Below, piece after piece: positions 51,967 to 62,834 of a stretch of 64,000 nucleotides of DNA. A model generated the notes under the pieces. That model did no database searches. It worked only from the letters and a program-made list of their open reading frames with translations, and was not told the DNA's origin. The stretch lies in assembly GCF_003938605.1 (NCBI RefSeq), contig NZ_RHWX01000002.1:62001-126000 (forward strand). Reading direction: 5' to 3'. The stretch's first letter is position 1; every line of letters starts with the position of its first letter. The DNA is from Brevundimonas sp. 357 (GTDB lineage Bacteria; Pseudomonadota; Alphaproteobacteria; Caulobacterales; Caulobacteraceae). A program made the position numbers and the translations under genes.

Positions 51967-52089
51967 CTAGCCCAGCCGCCGGTGCGCGCCGTGTCCTAGC
52001 GACAGGGGAGGCGGCCGACGGCGGGTCGGTCGGGGGATCAGGCCATAGAGGCTCATCAGCCTCATCAATATCCAGCGCACGCGTGACAT
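51967..52089 (-). CDS. Candidate small open reading frame (40 aa)
   Basis: A 40-codon minus-strand frame from ATG 52089 begins MSRVRWILMRLMSLYGLIPR and ends in a basic Pro/Arg tail. GAGGTGA lies eight bases before the ATG, a good ribosome site. It is the only coding signal I see in the 246-bp gap between the third flagellin and the FlaEY-like gene. No homologue is known to me; it may be chance. Confidence 0.3.
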   Translation of the reverse strand: MSRVRWILMRLMSLYGLIPRPTRRRPPPLSLGHGAHRRLG

Positions 52090-52204
52090 GGGTGGTCTCA
52101 CCTCGGCTGTGGCGAGGCGAAAACGACGCCGTCGGGCGCCGGTTCCTGGCGACGGTTAAACAGTTCGTTACCGCAGTGAGCGATGCTGACGGTCGGAGGT
52201 TTGC

Positions 52205-54922
52205 GTGGCGGCGATCAACAACGGCTATCTGCTCGGTCTTTTCGGCGCGGGGACGGGTCTCGGCGGCCTACCTTCGGCTGCGCCTGCGCCAAAGCCCAAG
52301 ACTCAGCCGACCGCGCCCTGGACCCTGACTCCCAAGGAAAAGCCGAGCCAGTCGGACCTGCTGCGTTCGGCGCTGAGCGGGCGCAAACTCGTCAACGAAG
52401 AGAATGCGGTCCTTGATGTCAAAGGGGCCTCGTCCGGCGACTATCGCAAGATATTCGCCATGTATCAGGGGCTGACCATGCTGGAAGCCCTGACGACGCG
52501 GGCGGGCGAGCGGGGCGTGGGCAGGCTGGAGGCCGACCAGTTGTCGCGCCGTTTCGCCTCGGGCGTGGCCGAGATGACGGACTTCCTGGCCTCGGCTCAG
52601 TTCGACGGCGTGCGTATCGTACAGGGCGTTTCGGCCTCGCAGAGCCAGTCCACGGCGGCCGTCGCGCGCGACAATTCCAAATATCTGACCGGCCCGATCC
52701 ATGACGGCGCCCTGACCGATCCGGTCGCCGCCTTTCAGGGCGACGTGCGCTTCGGCGTCACGGTGAAGACCCTGACGGGAACCCAGACGGTCAACATCGA
52801 CCTGGCCGAGATGGGGGCGACGCCGCGCACCATGGATGCGGTGCTGGAGCACATCAACGGCAAGCTGGAAGCGGCGGGCGTGCAGACCCGCATCCACCGC
52901 CAGATGATCGAGGCCGAGCCGCGAACCGTGAAGGCGGGCGACAAGACCATCACCCTGCCGGCCGGGCCGACGCGCTGGGGGCTGACGGTCAGCGGAACTT
53001 CGGCGGAGACGATCAGCTTCGTTCCCGTAGAGGCGCGCGATTCGATCCAGGTGGTGCAGGGCGTCGGGACCAAGGGCGGTCACGAAGTGCTGAAGTTCGA
53101 CCCGGACGGCAATCCGGTCGCCGGCGCGGGCGGCGAGAGTTTCTGGGTCGAGGGCCGCAGCGGCGTCTCCAACCTGCCGGACGGCGTCGAGACGGTGCGC
53201 GCCAGCGCCGCGGGGCCCGACGGCTCCATGTGGATCGTGGCCGACGTCAACGCCGGCTCCTCGACGCAGCCGATCAAGGGCCAGGCCGACGTCGTTCTGA
53301 TGAAGCTGGATTCGGCGGGCAATGTGGTGGTCAGCCGGGCTCTGGGCGCGGCCTCTAAGGCCAGCGGCTACGCCATCGCCGTGGATGCGGACGGACGGGT
53401 GGCGGTGGCCGGCTCAGTGGTCGGCGCCTTGGTTCCTGGCGAGGCCGGAGTCTCGGCCACGACGGCGGACAGCTTCGTCACCGTCTTCGACGCCGAGGGC
53501 CGCGAACAGTGGACCCAGAGGCGCGGCGCCAGGGCCGAAGACGAGGCGACGGCGGTTTCCTTCGGCGCGGACGGTCGGGTCTATGTGGCGGGGCGCGCCA
53601 AGTCGGCCATGCCGGGAACCTCGGCCGTCGGCGGCTGGGACGGCTATGTCCAGGCCTTCAGCGAAAGCCAGATACACAGCCTGGCGCCGATCAAGGCGAC
53701 GGCGACCGGCGCGGCCCAGTTCGGCACGGCGGGGGACGACAACGTCCAGGCCATGACCATCGACGGCGACAATCTCTATACGGCGGGCGTCGAGAACGGC
53801 GCCTTCGTGCTGCGTCACTTCCGCGTCGGCCCGACGGGCGCGCCTGAACTCTTGAGCGTGCGCGACCTGGGCGCGTCCTCGGGCGGCGAGATCGCCGGTC
53901 TGGCGGTGGCGGACGGGCGGCTGATCGTGTCGGGCGCGACGGGCAACGGCGCCCTCAATGCGGGTCAGGCGGTCAACGCGCATGCGGGAGGGCAGGACGC
54001 CTTCGTCGCCACCCTGTCCACGGACCTGGCCGCCTCGGGCGCGGATCGGCTGACCTATTACGGCGGCGAGGGCGACGACACGGCCGCCGACGTCAAGGTG
54101 CATGACGGCAAGGTCTGGCTGACCGGCGTTTCGGACCGCCCTCTCGGCGCCAAGAAGGATGATCCCACGCGCGGTTATCTGGCGCGACTGGACGCTCAGA
54201 CCGGCCAGGTGGAATGGAGCCAGACCTGGACGGCGGCCGAGGGGCAGGCCAAGCCGCTGGCCCTGACGGTTTCGTCCGGCGGCGCCAGCGTTCTGGATCG
54301 CCTGGGGCTGCCGCAGGGCGAGATCGACCAGAGCGATTCCAAGGCTCTGGTGGACGCCACCGCCGTGCGCGCCGGCGATCGCTTCTATGTGCAGAACCCC
54401 GCGACCGGACGACAGACGGCTGTGACCATCGAGGCCAAGGACACGCTGCAATCCCTGGCGCGCAAGATCGAACTGGCCTCGGGCCGTCATCTCAAGGTTA
54501 CGATCAAGACGGACCGGGACTATCTGACGGGCATGGACGGCGACACGCGCGTGACCAGCGGCGGCGTCCAGCGTCTGTCGATCACCAGCGCCGACGGGCG
54601 GGCCGGAGCCGTGCTGATCCCCGGCGAAGGGGGGCGCGACGCCCTGGCGGGGCTGGGCCTGACGCCCGGCTTCATCGGCAAGTCGGCGGACGACAAGAAG
54701 AAGACCTTCGGCGTCGACCTGTCGCCGCTGCTCAATCTGTCCAGCGCCGAGGCCATCGCCAAGTCAAAGGATCAGGTGCAACTGGCGATCAAGGCCATGC
54801 GCGACGCCTATCGCGCCCTGTCGCCCGAAGCGTCCAAGCCGCCGGTCACGGGACAGGCGCCGGCCTATCTGCAGGCTCAACTGGCCAACTATCAGGCCGC
54901 ACTGGCGCGACTCACAGGCTAA
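52205..54922 (+). CDS. flaEY: FlaEY-like flagellar regulatory protein with beta-propeller repeats
   Basis: 905-aa protein resembling Caulobacter FlaEY, which lies by the flagellin genes and is needed for normal filament formation. GTG start with CGGAGG upstream. The first 140 residues contain a flagellin-like helix pair (ADQLSRRFASGVAEMTDFLASAQFDGVRIVQG). Residues about 370-670 hold at least five SBBP-type propeller repeats (AIAVDADGRVAVAGS, AVSFGADGRVYVAGRA, GLAVADGRLIVSGATG, DVKVHDGKVWLTGVS). A helical C-terminus follows. The name rests on position, size and memory; the biochemical role is not known. Confidence 0.75.
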   Translation: MAAINNGYLLGLFGAGTGLGGLPSAAPAPKPKTQPTAPWTLTPKEKPSQSDLLRSALSGRKLVNEENAVLDVKGASSGDYRKIFAMYQGLTMLEALTTRAGERGVGRLEADQLSRRFASGVAEMTDFLASAQFDGVRIVQGVSASQSQSTAAVARDNSKYLTGPIHDGALTDPVAAFQGDVRFGVTVKTLTGTQTVNIDLAEMGATPRTMDAVLEHINGKLEAAGVQTRIHRQMIEAEPRTVKAGDKTITLPAGPTRWGLTVSGTSAETISFVPVEARDSIQVVQGVGTKGGHEVLKFDPDGNPVAGAGGESFWVEGRSGVSNLPDGVETVRASAAGPDGSMWIVADVNAGSSTQPIKGQADVVLMKLDSAGNVVVSRALGAASKASGYAIAVDADGRVAVAGSVVGALVPGEAGVSATTADSFVTVFDAEGREQWTQRRGARAEDEATAVSFGADGRVYVAGRAKSAMPGTSAVGGWDGYVQAFSESQIHSLAPIKATATGAAQFGTAGDDNVQAMTIDGDNLYTAGVENGAFVLRHFRVGPTGAPELLSVRDLGASSGGEIAGLAVADGRLIVSGATGNGALNAGQAVNAHAGGQDAFVATLSTDLAASGADRLTYYGGEGDDTAADVKVHDGKVWLTGVSDRPLGAKKDDPTRGYLARLDAQTGQVEWSQTWTAAEGQAKPLALTVSSGGASVLDRLGLPQGEIDQSDSKALVDATAVRAGDRFYVQNPATGRQTAVTIEAKDTLQSLARKIELASGRHLKVTIKTDRDYLTGMDGDTRVTSGGVQRLSITSADGRAGAVLIPGEGGRDALAGLGLTPGFIGKSADDKKKTFGVDLSPLLNLSSAEAIAKSKDQVQLAIKAMRDAYRALSPEASKPPVTGQAPAYLQAQLANYQAALARLTG

Positions 54923-55001
54923 GCCGGGGTGAACGGCGCTTTCGGTTGACGGCCGTGGGGCGGACGGGGTTAGTGGAGCCTTCGTTAGCGTTGAGAGCTG
55001 C

Positions 55002-55670
55002 ATGGCCCTTTCCAAAGACAATCGCACGGTCCTGATCGTCGGCGCCGGCCTGGCCGTCGTCGGCGCGGTGGCGGCCGCCCTGGTCTTTAGCGGCGGGCGC
55101 GACGGACCTGTCGAGGCGCCGCCGGCGTCCAAGGGCGGACTGACCATTGATGTCGCCGAAGCCCCGACCCTGGAGCCGACGCGCGAGCTGCGTTGCTTCG
55201 TCAACGGACAGTTCGTCGGCCTGGCCACCCTGGCCGATTGCGCCCAGAAGAACGGCGTGGCCACCAGCGCCCTGGATGTCGGCCTGGACGCCTCCGGTTC
55301 CCTTGTCGCCGCTCCAACCGCGTCCTTTGCTCCGCCGCCTGAACTGCCTGCGGCCCCGATGGTCGAGCTCGCTCCCGCCGGTCAGCCTGGAACGGTTGAA
55401 GACACGCGCCCTGCGCCGGCGTCGTCAGGCTCGGCCTGTCTGCGCCACACCGGCTCGGAATGGCGACAGATTTCGGGCGACATGAGCCTGGCCGCCTGCG
55501 TGCAGGCCCTCTATTCCGGTACCTGCGTTTCACCAGGTGAGGCGCGTTATGGCCGTTGGGGCGACTCCACCCTGCGCTTGGTGCCGCGTCGCGTCGAGCA
55601 GTCGACGGACAACAACCGCTTCCGCACGCTGGCCCAGCAGGATCGCCAATGTCAGTTCCCGGAGTTGTGA
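55002..55670 (+). CDS. Membrane-anchored protein of unknown function
   Basis: 222-aa protein with one N-terminal membrane helix (TVLIVGAGLAVVGAVAAALVF). The rest is probably periplasmic: ELRCFVNGQFVGLATLADCAQKNG, a Pro/Ala-rich linker (about 105-145), and a C-terminal domain SACLRHTGSEWRQISGDMSLAACVQALYSGTCVSPGEARYGRWGDSTLRLV. Several cysteines suggest disulfides. I do not recognise the family. It follows the FlaEY-like gene by 79 nt and precedes another exported unknown by 2 nt. Confidence 0.72.
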   Translation: MALSKDNRTVLIVGAGLAVVGAVAAALVFSGGRDGPVEAPPASKGGLTIDVAEAPTLEPTRELRCFVNGQFVGLATLADCAQKNGVATSALDVGLDASGSLVAAPTASFAPPPELPAAPMVELAPAGQPGTVEDTRPAPASSGSACLRHTGSEWRQISGDMSLAACVQALYSGTCVSPGEARYGRWGDSTLRLVPRRVEQSTDNNRFRTLAQQDRQCQFPEL

Positions 55671-55672
55671 GC

Positions 55673-56092
55673 ATGTCGCGGTTTTCGATCGCGGCCATGG
55701 CCGTCGTGCTCGGCGGCGCGGGTCTCTCCGCTTGCGCCCAGAAGGTCGAGGCGCCGGCCGACAAGGGCGTCTGCTACCATGTGGGCGACGCCGACGACGG
55801 CGGCGCGCTTTTCAATGTAGTCGCTCGCGAGCAGCCGCAGATTGAGTTCTGCGCGGCGAGGCTTGAGGAGATGCGTCTGCGCTTCCTGCGTATGGGCGGG
55901 AGCAAGACTGAATTGGTGGGCGCTTACCAGGGACAGTTCATCTTTATCGATCGCGCGGGCGTCAAGTTCGGCAAGAGCCTGGACGGCCCTCGCTTCTTCG
56001 CTCTGGCGCGCACTGGCGACGGCCGGCTGGCTATTCCGGGCGCTATTCAACGCCAGATGGACGGTCGCCCCATCGCCGTCGCACCGAACTAA
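55673..56092 (+). CDS. Lipoprotein of unknown function
   Basis: 139-aa predicted lipoprotein: lipobox LSAC, Cys21. The mature part has VCYHVGDADDGGALFNVVAREQPQIEFCAARLEEMRLRFLRMGGS and a short beta C-terminus. Two cysteines (VCYH, EFCA) could pair. It begins 2 nt after the previous stop (TGAGCATG), so it is cotranscribed with that membrane protein. Family not recognised; the cysteine-bearing style suggests the two work together in the periplasm. Confidence 0.72.
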   Translation: MSRFSIAAMAVVLGGAGLSACAQKVEAPADKGVCYHVGDADDGGALFNVVAREQPQIEFCAARLEEMRLRFLRMGGSKTELVGAYQGQFIFIDRAGVKFGKSLDGPRFFALARTGDGRLAIPGAIQRQMDGRPIAVAPN

Positions 56093-56113
56093 TTTCGCCG
56101 TCCTTCGCGGCGT

Positions 56114-56128
56114 GAACAAAACTGGAAC
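56114..56128. promoter_or_regulatory. SOS (LexA) box upstream of ssb
   Basis: GAAC-AAAACTG-GAAC is an exact match to the alphaproteobacterial LexA consensus (GAAC-N7-GAAC, equal to GTTC-N7-GTTC on the other strand), 54 nt before the ssb start. ssb is an SOS gene in Caulobacter as I recall. Confidence 0.75.
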
Positions 56129-56182
56129 ATTTCGTCGATCTCCGCTAGAGATCGACGCAACGATATATAAAGGACATCGGTC

Positions 56183-56680
56183 ATGGCGGGCAGCGTCAAC
56201 AAGGTCATTCTGGTCGGCAACCTGGGTCGCGACCCGGAAATCCGCTCGCTGAACAACGGCGATCGCGTCGCCAACCTGCGTATCGCCACCTCGGAAACCT
56301 GGCGCGACAAGGCGACGGGCGAGCGCAAGGAAAAGACCGAGTGGCACTCGGTCGTCATCTTCAACGACAACATCGTCAAGGTGGCCGAGAACTATCTGAA
56401 GAAGGGCTCGACCGTTTACGTCGAAGGCGCGCTGCAGACCCGCAAATGGACCGATCAGCAGGGCGTCGAGAAGTACTCGACCGAGATCGTCATCCAGCGT
56501 TTCAACGGCCAGCTGACCATGCTGGGCGGCCGCAGCGACAGCCAGGGCGGCGGCGGTGATCGCGGCGGCTACGGCGGCGGTCGCGACGACGACTATTCCT
56601 CGGGCTTCTCGACCGGCGGCGCCAACAAGCCCTCGGGTCCGAAGGAAAGCTACGACCTGAACGACGACATTCCGTTTTAA
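56183..56680 (+). CDS. ssb: Single-stranded DNA-binding protein
   Basis: 165-aa SSB. OB-fold residues 1-112 ([21 protein letters not shown]...[29 protein letters not shown]) are followed by a Gly-rich linker ([20 protein letters not shown]) and the conserved acidic tip DLNDDIPF that recruits repair and replication proteins. AAAGGACATCGGTC precedes the start. A perfect LexA box lies 54 nt upstream. Confidence 0.97.
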   Translation: MAGSVNKVILVGNLGRDPEIRSLNNGDRVANLRIATSETWRDKATGERKEKTEWHSVVIFNDNIVKVAENYLKKGSTVYVEGALQTRKWTDQQGVEKYSTEIVIQRFNGQLTMLGGRSDSQGGGGDRGGYGGGRDDDYSSGFSTGGANKPSGPKESYDLNDDIPF

Positions 56681-56700
56681 GGTTCGTTCAGCGGAACATG

Positions 56701-56735
56701 AAGGCCGCGCCTCTGCTGGGGGCGCGGCCTTTTTC
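56701..56735 (+). terminator. Terminator of ssb
   Basis: AAGGCCGCGCC pairs with GGCGCGGCCTT around a short loop and is followed by a T tract (TTTTTC), 20 nt after the ssb stop. Confidence 0.88.
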
Positions 56736-56744
56736 AATGAAGGA

Positions 56745-57311
56745 TCAGCGCGCGAAACGGCCCTTCTCGGCGGCTTCGGTCAGGGCCTGGCGGACGGCGG
56801 CGGTCAGTTCGTCCATGGTCTGCACCTGACGCACGCCATAGGCGCGGGCGGTGATGTCGACGTTGCCCTTGCGCCAGAAGCCCTCGGGGGCCAGCACGAT
56901 CAGCTTTCCGCCGCGCGCGTGCAGGCCCATTTCCAGCAGGCTGATCGGGCTTTGCGTGCCGGGTGCGAAATACATGACGATGACGTCGGCGCTTTCCAGC
57001 GCGGCCAGCTCCCACTCGACCTGGCGGCGGAACTCCGGCTCGTCCGCCTCGGGTCGCCAGGCGGGGTTCCAGTCGGGGCGGCGCGGATTCAGCACCGTGA
57101 CGTCCATGTCGCCCAGGGCTTGCGTCAGCGCCGCCTGCCAGTCGGGCGCGCCGCCCATGTCGATGCTGCCGCCCAGGAAGACGCGCGGACGGCTATTGTC
57201 GATCGGCAGGGGCTGGGGCGAGACGACGAGCGTCGGCTCGGCGGTTGCGGGCGCTGCGGCGATGCAGGCGGACACGACGGCGAGGGCGGACAGCAGGGCA
57301 GGGGTCTTCAT
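56745..57311 (-). CDS. Exported nucleoside 2-deoxyribosyltransferase-like protein
   Basis: 188-aa protein with a signal peptide (MKTPALLSALAVVSACIAAAPATA), followed by a nucleoside 2-deoxyribosyltransferase-like domain: RVFLGGSIDMGG, DVTVLNPRRPDWNP, EFRRQVEWELAALESADVIVMYFAPGTQSPISLLEMGLHA (the Glu of SLLEMG is the usual nucleophile). Known family members are cytosolic, so an exported version is unusual. It could act on nucleosides in the periplasm or be a non-enzymatic relative. The stop faces the ssb terminator. Confidence 0.75.
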   Translation of the reverse strand: MKTPALLSALAVVSACIAAAPATAEPTLVVSPQPLPIDNSRPRVFLGGSIDMGGAPDWQAALTQALGDMDVTVLNPRRPDWNPAWRPEADEPEFRRQVEWELAALESADVIVMYFAPGTQSPISLLEMGLHARGGKLIVLAPEGFWRKGNVDITARAYGVRQVQTMDELTAAVRQALTEAAEKGRFAR

Positions 57312-57363
57312 GGCGGCCTCTATAGCCGACAGGGCGGGCGGTTGTGCAGGGTAACCTGCGGTC

Positions 57364-58320
57364 ATGCTTCGTGAGAGGCCAATCGTCGCGCCCTGTGGCA
57401 AGCATGGGGGCGTGTCCAGTTCCTCCTCCTCCCCGCACGCGCTGACGCCGCTCGAGATCGCCGCCATCGTGGCCGTTCTGGTCATCTGGGGCGTCAATAA
57501 CGCGGCCGCCAAGGTCGCCACCGAGGTGCTGCCGCCGCTGATGACGGGGGCGCTGCGCTTCGCCATCGCCGCGGCCTGCCTGGTCTGGTTCGTGCGGCCG
57601 CCGTTCCCGAACTGGAAGAGTCTGCTGATCATCGCCGTGGTGGGCGGGCCGATCCACTACGGCCTGATCTACCTGGCCTTCTGGCTGGCCAATGACGTCA
57701 GCCCAGTGACGGTGGCGACCCAGCTGTGGATTCCGCTGACGTCCCTGTTCGCCTTCCTGTTGCTGGGCGAGCGGATTTCGCGGATGGCGACGGCCGGCCT
57801 GGTGATCGCCTTCATGGGCGTCGCCTGGATGACGCTGGACCCCCACGCCTTGCAGGACTGGAAGGCCATTCTGGCAGGGGCGCTGGGCGCCTCGGCCTGG
57901 GCGCTGACGACGGTGATCGCGCGGCGCACGACCTCGATTCCGCCGCTGAAGATGCAGGGTCTGCTGGCGCTGATGGCGTTTCCGGCGCTGACTCTCGGCT
58001 CGGCCCTGTTCGAGACGGGACAGTGGGAGGCGGCCAAGGCGGCGACGCCGCTGGTGTGGGGCACGCTGGTCTGGGCGGGGGTGATCTCGTCCGTGTTCGC
58101 GACCAGTCTGATGTTCTGGCTGGTGCAGCGGCGCGAGGCCGGGCGGGTGACGCCCTATCTGCTGGGCTCGCCCCTGGTGTCGATCATGATCGGCGGCCTG
58201 TTCATGGGCGATGTGCTGACGCCGCAGATCCTGACCGGCGTGGCGATCGCCCTGGCGGGCGTGGTGACGGTGGCCCTGGGGGAGCGCGGCTTGCGCGCCG
58301 GGGCTCCCGCCAAGGTTTAG
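57364..58320 (+). CDS. EamA family (DMT superfamily) transporter
   Basis: 318-aa inner-membrane protein with about ten helices arranged as two EamA repeats (IAAIVAVLVIWGVNNAAAKVATEVLPPLMTGALRFAIAAACLVW and MLFW...GRVTPYLLGSPLVSIMIGGLFMGDVLTPQILTGVAIALAGVVTVAL). It probably exports metabolites or amino acids; the substrate is unknown. The ATG at 57364 is used; a GTG at 57412 would remove 16 residues without known function. Divergent from the deoxyribosyltransferase-like gene. Confidence 0.87.
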   Translation: MLRERPIVAPCGKHGGVSSSSSSPHALTPLEIAAIVAVLVIWGVNNAAAKVATEVLPPLMTGALRFAIAAACLVWFVRPPFPNWKSLLIIAVVGGPIHYGLIYLAFWLANDVSPVTVATQLWIPLTSLFAFLLLGERISRMATAGLVIAFMGVAWMTLDPHALQDWKAILAGALGASAWALTTVIARRTTSIPPLKMQGLLALMAFPALTLGSALFETGQWEAAKAATPLVWGTLVWAGVISSVFATSLMFWLVQRREAGRVTPYLLGSPLVSIMIGGLFMGDVLTPQILTGVAIALAGVVTVALGERGLRAGAPAKV

Positions 58321-58325
58321 GCGGC

Positions 58326-58937
58326 TTACTGCGCCTTGATGACCGCGCAGGCCACGCGGTCGCCCGCGCCGCCGATCGGCTGGCTGGCGTGGTCGTCGGC
58401 GTTGGCGTGGATCACCAGGGCCGAGCCGTCGGCGTCTAGCAGCCACTGTCCGGGGCCGTTCTGCGACAGGCGGGCGTGGCTGGTGAAGACCTCGGCGTTC
58501 ACGGCGCCGGCGGCGTCGGCGAAGACGTTGGGCAGGTCGCCGTCATCGGGGCCTTCAGCGTTCAGCAGGCCGTGGGGCTTCTTGGGATCGCCGTGGTTGA
58601 TGTGAGCGCCGGCCGAGGTGAAGGGCGCCTCGCACTGGCCCGTGGCGTGGATGTGGATGCCGTGCCAGCCGGGCGTCAGGCCCGTGGCCTCGACCTTGAT
58701 CAGCACGCCGGTCGAGCCCTGCGTCAGGGTGGCCTTGCCGATGTCGGTGCCCTGGCCGTTGATGATGGCGACCTGCGAGGTCTGGCCCGGCGCGGCGCGC
58801 ATCATGGCCATGTGCGAGGCGTGCTGATCCGGCGTATGGCCTGCATGGCCCGCGTGCTGCTGCGCCGAGGCGGCGCCGGCGGCGAGAGCGATCGCCAGAA
58901 CGCTGGGAGCGATGAAAGCGGCTGGGGTCAAACGCAT
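58326..58937 (-). CDS. sodC: Cu/Zn superoxide dismutase, periplasmic
   Basis: 203-aa Cu/Zn SOD with a signal peptide. Copper ligands lie in GIHIHATG, HINHGDPKKPHG carries shared ligands, and ALVIHANADDH carries the last; GQCEAP and DRVACAVI provide the disulfide cysteines. A His-rich N-terminal segment (QQHAGHAGHTPDQHASHMAM) precedes the core and may help bind metal. It detoxifies periplasmic superoxide. Convergent with the EamA transporter. Confidence 0.94.
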   Translation of the reverse strand: MRLTPAAFIAPSVLAIALAAGAASAQQHAGHAGHTPDQHASHMAMMRAAPGQTSQVAIINGQGTDIGKATLTQGSTGVLIKVEATGLTPGWHGIHIHATGQCEAPFTSAGAHINHGDPKKPHGLLNAEGPDDGDLPNVFADAAGAVNAEVFTSHARLSQNGPGQWLLDADGSALVIHANADDHASQPIGGAGDRVACAVIKAQ

Positions 58938-59060
58938 GAATTTCCTGTCCTTTTATACGCGGGGATTTCAGCGGCGTTTCTTTGCCACCACGGCCCCCTG
59001 ATGATAGAAACCTGAATAGCGGATCACGTTCCGATTCCGGCCATCTAAAGCCTGATTTCC

Positions 59061-61835
<2,775 letters not shown>

Positions 61836-61851
61836 GTTTCTCGCTGCTTTA

Positions 61852-61967
61852 CGTCATCCCCGGGCTTGTCCCGGGGATCCATAACCGCCAGCGCACGCCA
61901 TGTGAGCGCAGCGCCTGAACCTTAGCCGTTGTGTCTATGGATTCCCGGCACAAGGCCGGGAATGACG
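61852..61967. repeat. Intergenic inverted-repeat element
   Basis: About 116 bp between gyrA and the aminotransferase gene. The left end (CGTCATCCCCGGGCTTGTCC...GGATCCATA) is the imperfect inverse complement of the right end (TATGGATTCCCGGCACAAGG...AATGACG). Each arm also contains its own palindrome. Elements of this wording are dispersed in many Alphaproteobacteria and look like small non-autonomous mobile or REP-type elements. The downstream ribosome site lies just past it. Confidence 0.7.
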
Positions 61968-61982
61968 GGAAGGAAAGGCTGG

Positions 61983-62780
61983 ATGGCGGCTGAACTCTGG
62001 ATCGACGGCCGTCCCGCCGGACTTGAAGACCTGGGTCATCAGGCCCTGATCAACTACGGCGCCCTGACCTCCTTCGGCGTGGAGGAGGGAGGCGTGCGCG
62101 GGCTGGACCGGCATCTGGAACGCCTGAAAGTCTCAGCGCTCGAACTGTTCGGCGAGGCTGTGGTCGAGGATCGCTTGCGCGATCAGATACGCATGGCGCT
62201 GGCAGGGCGTGGGGATGCGTGGCTGCGCATCAGCCTGTTTTCCCGCGAACTGTCGTTGCGCCAGCCGGACTGGATCGGCGCGCCGCAGGTGATGATCAGC
62301 GTTTCGGCCCCGCCGTCGCCCCTGCCGCAGGGCGTGCGCCTGCAAAGCCAAGCCTATGCGCGTGAAGCGCCGCATCTGAAGCACGTCGCCACGATGGGCC
62401 TGTTGCGGGCGCGACGCATGGCGCGGCTGGCGGGATTCGACGACGTCCTGTTCACCGACGCCGAGGGCCGGATTTCCGAGGGCTCGCTGTGGAATGTCGG
62501 CTTCATCGAGGGCGAGACGGTGGTCTGGCCTGAGGCGCCCATGCTAGACGGCGTGGCGCAGGCCCTGATCCGCGAGGCGCTGGACCGCGCCGGATCGCCG
62601 CAGCGGACCGAGGTCGTGCGGCTGCCGGACCTGTCGCGCTTTGACGGGGCTTTTCTGTGCAACAGCGCCACCCCTGCCGGTGAAATCGCCGCCGTCGACG
62701 GCCATGTTTTCACCGGCGCGACGGAGACGGTGCAACAGATAGGCACCCTTTGGCGATCACAGCCGCGTCAGAAAATCTAG
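61983..62780 (+). CDS. Aminotransferase class IV protein
   Basis: 265-aa PLP enzyme of the fold IV family (branched-chain aminotransferase, D-amino-acid aminotransferase, ADC lyase). NYGALTSFGVEEGGVRGLDRHLERL, the likely PLP-lysine region APHLKHVATMGLLRARRMA, and GRISEGSLWNVGFIEGETVVWP are visible. The reaction cannot be narrowed further. ATG at 61983 has AAGGAAAGG upstream, directly after the inverted-repeat element. Confidence 0.88.
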   Translation: MAAELWIDGRPAGLEDLGHQALINYGALTSFGVEEGGVRGLDRHLERLKVSALELFGEAVVEDRLRDQIRMALAGRGDAWLRISLFSRELSLRQPDWIGAPQVMISVSAPPSPLPQGVRLQSQAYAREAPHLKHVATMGLLRARRMARLAGFDDVLFTDAEGRISEGSLWNVGFIEGETVVWPEAPMLDGVAQALIREALDRAGSPQRTEVVRLPDLSRFDGAFLCNSATPAGEIAAVDGHVFTGATETVQQIGTLWRSQPRQKI

Positions 62781-62834
62781 GCCGTTCATTTCGCACCTGC
62801 TAAACGGACCCAAACGATGGGGAGGCCGCCGGCC

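Noticed and set aside
52093..52108. GG-N10-GC sequence upstream of the FlaEY-like gene as a sigma54 promoter
   Set aside because: Spacing fits but the -12 element reads CGGCT and the -24 element TGGTCT; too far from the TGGC...TTGC consensus.
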